From contig JADLSH010000138.1 of NCBI GenBank assembly GCA_016169945.1, positions 620,001 through 684,000 on the forward strand: a DNA stretch of 64,000 nt, given 5' to 3'. Position numbers and translations under genes: made by a program. The notes beneath the pieces were generated by a model. The model had not been told where the DNA came from. It did no database searches and saw nothing but the letters and a program-made list of their open reading frames with translations. The number at the start of each line of letters is the position of its first letter. Position 1 is the stretch's first letter. Source of the DNA: Trachythela sp. YZ-2020. Its lineage: Eukaryota; Cnidaria; Anthozoa; Malacalcyonacea; Clavulariidae. Positions 56,974 through 64,000 of the stretch are shown here, in pieces.

Positions 56974-57417
56974 TCAATTTTCAGTTGATTTTGGACCGCT
57001 TGTTTCCGAATAAATAATTAATGAAATGTTTTCCGGATTTAATAATTTTAATTCGGAAATATGAAGTTCGTATTTGCGAAACATTACAATGTCGCAACAA
57101 ACAAATTGCTTTTTGTTTGTTTTTTCCAAACAGATATCTAAATTGTACGAATATGACAAATTCTTGGGAGTGCCGCACCACATTTTGCAGTTTCGTAAAC
57201 GGTCGTTACCACCAGTGACTGTATTGTTTTCCAAACTGGTTCTGTTGCGTTTTATGAATAGCGAATTAAGCCGAATTTTTTTGGTTTTATTCAGAGTAAA
57301 ATCACTATAAAACTGTGCCGAATGTGAAAACAAGATTCTGCCGTTATGAAGTTGAGCTATTTTCACTATTTTGCCTTGTATATACATACCGCATGGCGTG
57401 ATATTTTCGTAAGTCAT
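56974..57417 (-). CDS. Unrecognised open frame, doubtful gene
   Basis: From the ATG at 57417 (MTYENITPCGMYIQGKIVKI) 147 codons stay open, ending GPKSTEN. No family motif, signal peptide or repeat is recognised. Several other frames in the same interval are also free of stops, so the length is weak evidence. It might be an exon or chance. Confidence 0.15.
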   Translation of the reverse strand: MTYENITPCGMYIQGKIVKIAQLHNGRILFSHSAQFYSDFTLNKTKKIRLNSLFIKRNRTSLENNTVTGGNDRLRNCKMWCGTPKNLSYSYNLDICLEKTNKKQFVCCDIVMFRKYELHISELKLLNPENISLIIYSETSGPKSTEN

Positions 57418-57447
57418 CGAGTTTCGTAGAGACAGGATGTGACGCAA

Positions 57448-58204
57448 TTAGCGATGGTAAAATGGTGCCATCGACCGTCACTTTTGTAACATGTTTCTAT
57501 TGGTTGCTAAACACCTTGGCACAGACCTTGGCCAAGTTGACAAGGTCAAACGGTAATTCTAAATTTAAATTCTTCAATCGGCCGCAACAAAGAAGCAAAA
57601 GAATTGAACTACATTCCTTCACCGATAAATTTGTCTTTATCAGAATACATCTTGAAGGATCGACCTCTATGTATCTGGAATTAATTAAATCATTTGTACT
57701 GGAGATATAGAGATATACAACACAACGAAAGGAAAGTTTCACAATCGAGGTTCGATTTTGGCGCGATAACGGACAAATTTAGCTAAAGCCTTATGATTCA
57801 GCCTTGCATTCCTTTCCTTTGGCAATTTCATTTTTAATCCTTCGCATTCGGATATCATTAAAAGTACTCACATAATTTTCCTAAACAGTACGATACGAGG
57901 GCAGCTAAAAATTATAGGGTTATGCCGTTTTAGCGACCAATTCTAATACATTCAAGTCATGATGATTTTGTACTTTGAACAATAGTAACACCGTTATCCA
58001 GCTAACCGAATTTATAAAGAAGTGTTTCTTTATATAAGTCATTATAGTCACAATGGGAAACAAATCATTGACTATAACACGTTTACACCAACACTGACTA
58101 TAATCATGAACGTAAATACATCATATTATTTTTTTATTTCTTGAAATCTGATTGGCTGCGTGAGCGGGCAGCGTTTTACGATATTTGACCGTGGTCCAAA
58201 GAGT
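57448..58204. other. No gene recognised
   Basis: An 82-codon frame at 57462 has no motif. No repeats with clear limits. Confidence 0.35.
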
Positions 58205-58802
58205 TATTTTTTTGAAATTTTTTGTTTATGAAAAGGAGTGAAAAACATTTGAAAAACAAAAAAATCCCCCCAAAATATGCTTGGACAGTGGCGAAGCCAG
58301 CCCGATGTGAGTGGTCATGCAACGAGCGCCGAAGGCGCGAGACCTGCTAGAGGGTCCGGGGGCATGCTCCCCTGGGAAAATTTTGAAATATTGACTCCCA
58401 GAATTGCCATATGCAGCAATCTGGGCATCAACTTCTACGAATAGCTTGACCTAATAAAAGAAAAAATGTTGAGAATTTTGCATATTTCAGAGAACAATAA
58501 TGAAGGTTAACACAAAAATAGGAAAACCCATTCAGAATAAGTAAGTTTGACTGTTTCGCTCAGCCGACAATACCGGCTTCGCAACAAAGAAAGCATTTTC
58601 ACGAGAATTGCCATAAAAGGGCTAGATTATGTCGTATTGTAATAAAAATGGATTCATTTCAAAGATATCACAAAGGTAGGAAAGCGAAATGAATATTTAA
58701 TTAGTTTATATTATTGTTAATTTGTAAACAAAACAAAATTCAGAGTGTTTAAAAGCGGCTAAATTGGCCGCATAGCGTTGTAAACAAACACAATTTACTT
58801 CT

Positions 58803-59045
58803 CTAAAGAGATCGTAAAACGCTGAATCGAGCGGTGGTATTGCCATCTACATAGCATGCACCGAACCGAAGATATGTCCCCTGCCGGTCACGAAAGATCT
58901 GGCGTTGGTCGCTGCTTGACAATAATATTCTGTTCAGCAGTACTGCAGTAGCCCAAGCAGAAAAGGATTTTCTCACCAACTCCAAAACAATATCGTTAAC
59001 TTCGAGTGAAGAAGAACTCGAAATGCCTGAATGACTTGAAGCCAT
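58803..59045 (-). CDS. Unrecognised short frame inside the hAT element
   Basis: MASSHSGISSSSSLEVNDIV, LELVRKSFSAWATAVLLNRI, LLSSSDQRQIFRDRQGTYLR, ending FSVLRSL. A Ser-rich N-terminus precedes an amphipathic stretch. Its last codons fall in the segment shared with the 8.5 and 13.5 kb arms. No hAT transposase motif is present. It may be the first exon of a lost gene or chance. Confidence 0.25.
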   Translation of the reverse strand: MASSHSGISSSSSLEVNDIVLELVRKSFSAWATAVLLNRILLSSSDQRQIFRDRQGTYLRFGACYVDGNTTARFSVLRSL

Positions 59046-59436
59046 GTTCATTCAGGTGGAAAGCTTTGAGCAAAGAGGCTGTGATCAGGTTGGGCGCCCG
59101 TTAGTCATGCAAATCGAAAATTGCATGACCATAGCGTCAAAAACAATCGCATTGCGCGTGCGCAAACATCGTAAGCAATCAGAAAACAAGAAACCTAATA
59201 TAATATAATATTAGCTAGTCATGCAATTCTGAAAATGCATGACCAAAACACGCAGCGGGCAACCACGCAGCAATTCCACGCACTCGTTTTCCACTCGTAT
59301 TACGCAACCGGTCATGCATGTGAAAATATGCATGCCCTACTCAGTTGCCAAGGCAACAAAGCCGAAATAAAAAAAATACGAGATATTCAGCGAAAATATC
59401 GCGTAAAGACCATTGATTTATGTCAAAAATATAGCA

Positions 59437-59726
59437 CAGTGGCGTAGGAAGCGAGGGGGCCGGGGGGCTGCGGCCCCCCCAATATTATATGAGGGGGGCC
59501 GGAATATCTTTCGGCCCCCCCAAAAAAATAAAATAATTTTCATGAAAATGATGGAAACAGCTTAGTTCCCTGAACAAGCTAACTAAAAGAGGCAGATACG
59601 ACTCTGAAACGGCCGTTTCCGGCGATCTGGGGGCTTCAAATTTTAAAATAATTTTGCTCGGCGCCAACCATGGTGGCGCCTCGTGAGCTTGGGCCCCCCA
59701 ATGTTGAATACGTTCCTACGCCCCTG
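59437..59726. mobile_element. Nested non-autonomous hAT, 290 bp
   Basis: Starts CAGTGGCGTAGGAAGCGAGG and ends GTTCCTACGCCCCTG. ATATAGCA at 59429-59436 and 59727-59734 is a perfect 8-bp duplication. The interior is G-rich then C-rich and partly self-complementary. It is the youngest layer in this nest. Confidence 0.92.
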
Positions 59727-61021
59727 ATATAGCATAAAGCAGCTGAACGTAGAAAGGCAAAGACAAAGCGTAATTCTATTTTAGACAATTTTACTGAACT
59801 GATTTTTAAACATTTTTGGGGAAAGTTTTAGTCATGCGCTGCATGACCTGCATGACCGCTGGCTTCGCCACTGTGCCTGGAATATATTAAACTTAGTCAG
59901 TTACTCCCTAGACGATGCCAAACTTTTAATCTAGCTTACATTTTATGTTAAAAACGAAAAAATTTATAAAAATTTAAACAATGTAAAGTTACGGCTTTCG
60001 GCTTGGCCGACATGCAGCATGCATCATATTTTTGAGAATTTGCTGTGATTTTGTTTCTAAAATTTATAAAAAATAACCATAACAAAAAGTTCAATTGAAA
60101 ACAAGACATTTCCTCCAAGAAAACAAGATAAACGGCAGTGTGAACATGTTTTTTCATCTTAAACAGCGTTTTCAATTGTACAAAAAACAACAAATGTTTT
60201 CGACAAAGTAAAGTCGAAGCCCTGCTCATAACGGGCAGCTTTAGCAAGTTTAAACGATGAAAAACCACACATAAACAAAAATTGAATAAACAGGCATACC
60301 TTTTTCATCGTGTCTTGAAATATTTGGAAAATTATAGTCCAAAAACAATGCAAATTCCTATCCTTGTGCAAATTCCGAGGCAAATTCAGTTGACGGCGAA
60401 TCACTACCTAGACTAGTACCGGGTTAACAAGGCGGTTTGAACACTTCAACAGCGACAAGAAAACACTTGAACAGCCAAAAAGTGGAAAAATATCACAGTT
60501 GCCATAATATTGAGTAAAATATAATGTAAAAAGATATATTCCTTCAAGATTTTTGACTGCCGGCTTTCATATTTAGCAATATGTTTTGATTAAGCAACGC
60601 AACTTATCTCGAACAGCACTAGAATTTTTTATAAATTTTCAATCTTCCATGAAGGAAAAAACTAAAAACGTTATTTACCGTTTAGGTCGGTCCGTACTGA
60701 AAAATATTTTCCCAGTACGGAAAAAAAAATTTTTCCAGTACGGACCTCCCATCCGGTAATTAACATATATTTATTTCTCAAAATAGGAAAAATAACAAAT
60801 AAATTCGATTTATATGTTTACGACGAAAGACACGATTGCCTTTTTGCCGGAATTTAAATCTGTATGATCCTGTATGCGTCATGAACCATACAAGATATGA
60901 TCGCGAATACAAAATTTGTTAAAAAATCACAATGACTCAGACTGTCAATGAATTCGTTTATTAGGGGAGAATATAGCTTTTATTATCGTCGCAGATTAAT
61001 TTTGAAATTAACAATTTTTAA

Positions 61022-62113
61022 GGGTAGGGATAAAACGCTGAAACTGAATCGCGGAAACGGAAACTGAAAGCGGAAACTGGATTGGGGATAAAACGCTGAA
61101 TTGGGATAAAACGCTGAAATGGGGATAAAACGCTGAAACGGGGAAATTTAATCGAAATCGTTGTTTGCTAGATCCTTGCCAACACATGTAATTTGTCAAT
61201 AAAGTTAAAAAAATAAGAAAGCAGTTTCCGGTAAATGACAACCACAAATTTTCGAAGAACGATAGTTTTGATATCTGATAGTTTATCTTTTATTAATAAT
61301 AGTAGGCTAATAGAACGAATAGGTGCAATTAATTATTAATCCGACTCCCTCAGAACCAATGAAATTGCAGTATTTCCCTCTTATTACAGAAGGTATATAA
61401 TTAATAATTTAATTAACATAAAATTCCCTCTATATAACTTCGAACCCAACTTTTTGTGGCGCCATTTATTCACACGACTAGATCGGCAAGTTATGGCCAT
61501 TAGAATTGCATTAGCTAGTTAATTGTTAATTTAACTACAGAAAGAGAAAATTAATGTGTCAATGCCACATACAGCAATATTTCAAGCATGTAATATAACT
61601 GCCGTTGTAATAGCATACCATCTTGACATTGCCATATGGCTGATATTTTCGGTGTAAAACCGGTGTCACAGGAATTTCGTTGAAATTCCTAGGAATTATC
61701 AGGCGATATTACGACGGGACAGCTTTCCTGGGACACCTGTCTAAATTGCGAAAAACTTTTTCCTTTCATAAACCCATGCTTCTCTATGCCAGGAAACATA
61801 AAAAATAGTGTAGCATAAAGATTGAGTTATATGAAGTGAAAATTATATAATGTTACTTATTAAAACTAAAATACAAACTATATATCGGACGTTCTTCGAA
61901 AATTTGTGGTTGTCATTTTACTGCGAACTCCTTTCTTATTTATTTGGCTTTATTGGCAAATTACATGTGTTGGTAATGGTCTAGCAAACAACGATTTCGA
62001 TTAAATTTGCCCATTTCAGCGTTTTTATCCCGAATGCAGCGTTTTATCCCCATCTCAGTTTCCACTTTCAGTTTCCGTTTCCGCGATTCAGTTTCAGCGT
62101 TTTATCCCTACCC
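61022..62113. mobile_element. Non-autonomous element with about 240-bp terminal inverted repeats
   Basis: The outer 49 bp, starting GGGTAGGGATAAAACGCTGA, are identical in inverted order at both ends. Similarity continues to GAACNN at about 61260 and 61893, including TTTAATCGAAATCGTTGTTT and ACAACCACAAATTTTCGAAG. ATAAAACGCTGAA is repeated four times in the left end. The interior is A+T-rich without coding. Target duplication not recognised (TTTTTAA left, AATGCAT right), so the superfamily is open. Confidence 0.85.
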
Positions 62114-63351
62114 AATGCATGCCTTAATAGCAATATACATATGTCAATCATCTCACTGAAATGTCCAAAATATCACAGTGGCGGAAGAGGGTTTTGACTA
62201 GTTTGCTCTCAAGCCTTTATTTTTCCGTCTTCTTGCCGCACGTCTCTCGGAAGGCGGGAAAATAAAGGCCTGACCTTCAGGATATCTATGAAGCAACAAA
62301 TTGCTGCGGCACCCTAACGTAAGTATCATGACTTTTTTTCTTTTCGGAGGAAGAGAGGGGATCGGGAGGGAAATTGGGTGCGGAGGGAAGGGGATAATAG
62401 TGGGCAAGCAGAGGAGGGGAAGTAAAAAAACCCTGACACAATTCCATTCATTGACCTATGTCGTTCGTCCATAATCTGGACGAAAATGCTGATTGATCGA
62501 GAGGCCGATGCTTTACGTCATAGTGTCGCTTTTAGATTTAACATGAATCGCGGATTTCGTTTTAAACAAATGAGTTCAATGAAATACAGTATTATTGGTT
62601 CAATATTCTCGCAAGAAGAAATTTTCCTTTTAAATAGACCGATCAAAAATTTAGACAGTATATAAACGTCTCAAATTTCATTGCATTTGCAGGTTTTCTA
62701 TTTCAACAAAATATATATATTTCTACAGATTTCAATCTGTAGAAATCAGTTGGGAAATGAGAGGAACATTTGCATATTCTCAGGGGCGAAACTACGGGGA
62801 GGTGTGGAGGGTGTGACACCCCCCAGTCTTCATCAAATTCATGTTCGGGCAAATTGATACGATTTTGTAGGGCAAATGTTGAAAATAGCCAAGGCCAGCT
62901 ATGATGTAGCTGGACCTGCTTTTGCACTCGTTGTCTATTTGTGACTTCGCCCAAGAAAGACGCGCGCACACATTGGGACGAGAACCATAAAGCGGGTTCA
63001 TTATAACTGTACAAAATGAAGTATTTGCTTTTGTTTTCTATTATAGAATTGAAGTGTGAAAATGTAGCATAGTTTAGAGCAATCAATTGTGTTAAATGGT
63101 TGCTTTTAGATTAAACAGAATAAACTTGTTATTCAAATAGACCATAGCCTAACGTTTTTCTAGATCGTCGGTCGAGCTCAACTTCAGCCACGCCCTTTTT
63201 GTCGGGCAAAAGAAGCTACCCCGGATATTCTTTGATTTTTGAGATGAATATTTGTTTGGGATAAAGAAACATGTAGTCCTTTGGGCTTTGGGTTTTGGCT
63301 TCAGGTCTTCAGCCTTTGCCAAATGCATATTATGATATATTATGATATATT
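62114..63351. other. No gene; ends of two hAT-like repeats
   Basis: CAGTGGCGGAAGAGG at about 62176 and CAGGGGCGAAACTACGGGG at about 62782 look like hAT left ends, but matching right ends are not in the window. CACGCCCTTTTTGTCGGGC near 63191 is a fragment of the dispersed repeat at 18060. Confidence 0.45.
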
Positions 63352-64000
63352 ATGACAACAAAGACTTTATTAGCACCATCATAAATACAAATATATAAAA
63401 TTTCATTGCTTAATTAAACTGTATGGTACAGGTTATCTGAAGTAACTATTGTTAATCGAGTCAGATAACCGCCAATGTATTTGAGACATTATAAGGTCGT
63501 AAAGTATAAAAAATGAAGCAAAAATGCAAATTCAATATGAATTATGGTACTAACTCATACATCAATTAATGCTGATAGAGGTTTATCATATTATTCATAA
63601 TTTTTTTCTTGAACTGGGATCTGGGTAAAGTTTTTAAATTCTCATCTAAATCGTTCCATGACATTTTGGAAGCAAGTCGAGTGTTATAGTTATGTCTCGT
63701 TTTAACAGGTATAAAGAAACTTGAAAATGGAGAAGGGAGCTTGTTATTGTAATATTCATACATAAATAAAGAATTGTGAAGAGATAAAGGCTCAGTATGT
63801 TCGTCAAATTTCGAAAATGTTATGATACGTATTGCTCTTTTTTGTAATAAAGTCAAAGTCTGCAAAGTATAATTATATGTATTACCCCATACAACTATTC
63901 CATAGGTGAGAAAAGGATATATTAGTGTATGTATAATTGTAGAAGTATTTGTGGTGTAACATAGTACCGTAGTTTAGATAATATTCCGACCAATACTCCT
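63352..64000 (-). pseudogene. 3' end of LINE, same family as at position 1
   Basis: Minus strand encodes GVLVGILSKLRYYVTPQILL, LLQKRAIRIITFSKFDEHTE, NSLFMYEYYNNKLPSPF, RHNYNTRLASK and WNDLDENLKTLPRSQFKKKI before a stop at 63566. Compared with 2550-3083 it lacks two blocks in frame: about 13 residues after DEHTEPL and about 25 after LASK. The 3' UTR has the shared stem-loop at 63431-63470. The 3' end is near 63352; the 5' side runs out of the window. Confidence 0.85.
63431..63470 (-). other. Stem-loop in LINE 3' UTR, second copy
   Basis: GGTTATCTGA and TCAGATAACC pair over 10 bp, about 80 bp from the 3' end. Loop sequence is alignable with that at 3274-3294 in minus orientation. Confidence 0.65.

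Larger units (their letters stand above)
58286..59873. mobile_element. hAT element, 1.59 kb, 8-bp duplication with one mismatch
   Basis: Termini CAGTGGCGAAGCCAGC and GCTGGCTTCGCCACTG. Flanks TGCTTGGA (58278-58285) and TGCCTGGA (59874-59881). The empty site is present in copy A of the host repeat (TCCAAGCA at 10989-10996), which confirms both limits. Inside are a segment shared with the inverted arms at 8.5 and 13.5 kb, an 80-codon open frame, and a nested hAT at 59437-59726. Confidence 0.9.
58205..60764 (-). mobile_element. Copy B of the hairpin-ended repeat, split by a hAT
   Basis: In minus orientation it begins with the terminal hairpin at 60764-60670 (GTTAATTACCGG ... CCGACCTAAACGGTAAATAAC). 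It runs parallel to 10147-11060: GCAACGCCA-like block, GGCAGTTTTAGC-like block, CATGTTTTTTCATCTTAAAC and GGCCGACATGCAGC. It continues on the other side of the hAT (58286-59873) with TCCAAGCATATTTTGGG, as in copy A at 10989. Copy B has no open frame of note. Confidence 0.75.

Overview
This window looks like A+T-rich nuclear DNA of a non-bilaterian or other marine invertebrate animal, most likely a cnidarian. The reasons are spliceosomal introns, a PAN-plus-EGF secreted-protein gene of the kind expanded in anthozoans, and a mix of CR1/L2-like LINEs, Penelope-like elements, BEL/Pao, PIF/Harbinger, hAT, CACTG-ended and foldback elements with tRNA-derived SINEs. No bacterial operon, CRISPR array, rRNA or functional tRNA was seen. 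The taxonomic call is an inference.

Layout. 1-3.4 kb: 3' two-thirds of a decayed LINE. 4.0-4.9 kb: broken integrase-like DDE gene (minus), followed by a 19-bp satellite at 5.1-5.4 kb. 5.9-6.6 kb: Penelope-like GIY-YIG remnant. 8.0-14.2 kb: two inverted repeat arms of about 0.75 kb around three exons of a host-like secreted gene (signal peptide at 12.6 kb, PAN-like module at 9.8 kb, EGF module at 9.1 kb, minus strand). Its first intron holds an element with hairpin ends. 13.2-15.5 kb: TTAA-flanked element with a nested LINE fragment. 15.7-16.9 kb: second Penelope-like remnant. 19.1 kb: SINE. 19.5-20.6 kb: LINE ORF1 with a 379-bp foldback inserted. 20.6-24.6 kb: CACTG-ended transposon whose two ends are arrays of a GGTGTTAAATTAGCACC-like motif and whose interior holds exons of a gene. 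25.6-30.6 kb: BEL/Pao, LINE and hAT remnants and a non-autonomous hAT with a perfect 8-bp duplication. 34.7-36.4 kb: two more LINE fragments.

37.8-45.0 kb: PIF/Harbinger element 1 (TTA duplication, 19-bp terminal repeats, MADF-type gene and frameshifted transposase), into which a nearly complete LINE (41.6-44.7 kb, 8-bp duplication) has jumped. 46.2-50.6 kb: PIF/Harbinger element 2, inserted in a SINE, with both its transposase (one intron) and its Myb/SANT-like gene open. This is the best candidate for a recently active autonomous element here. 50.7-54.3 kb: hairpin-rich element, LINE fragment, SINEs and a cruciform-type hairpin. 58.2-60.8 kb: a second copy of the hairpin-ended repeat, split by a 1.6-kb hAT which itself holds a 290-bp hAT. 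61.0-62.1 kb: element with about 240-bp terminal repeats. 63.35-64 kb: 3' end of a LINE of the same family as the one at position 1.

Working together: each Harbinger element has the two-gene arrangement of the family (DDE transposase plus DNA-binding partner, convergently oriented), and element 1 also shows dense subterminal CATACG motifs that could be its binding sites. The SINEs depend on a LINE that cannot be named from the sequence. Apart from the PAN/EGF exons, nothing in the window is convincingly a host gene. Several intervals (30.8-34.6, 36.4-37.7, 54.3-57.0 kb) show no recognisable coding content.
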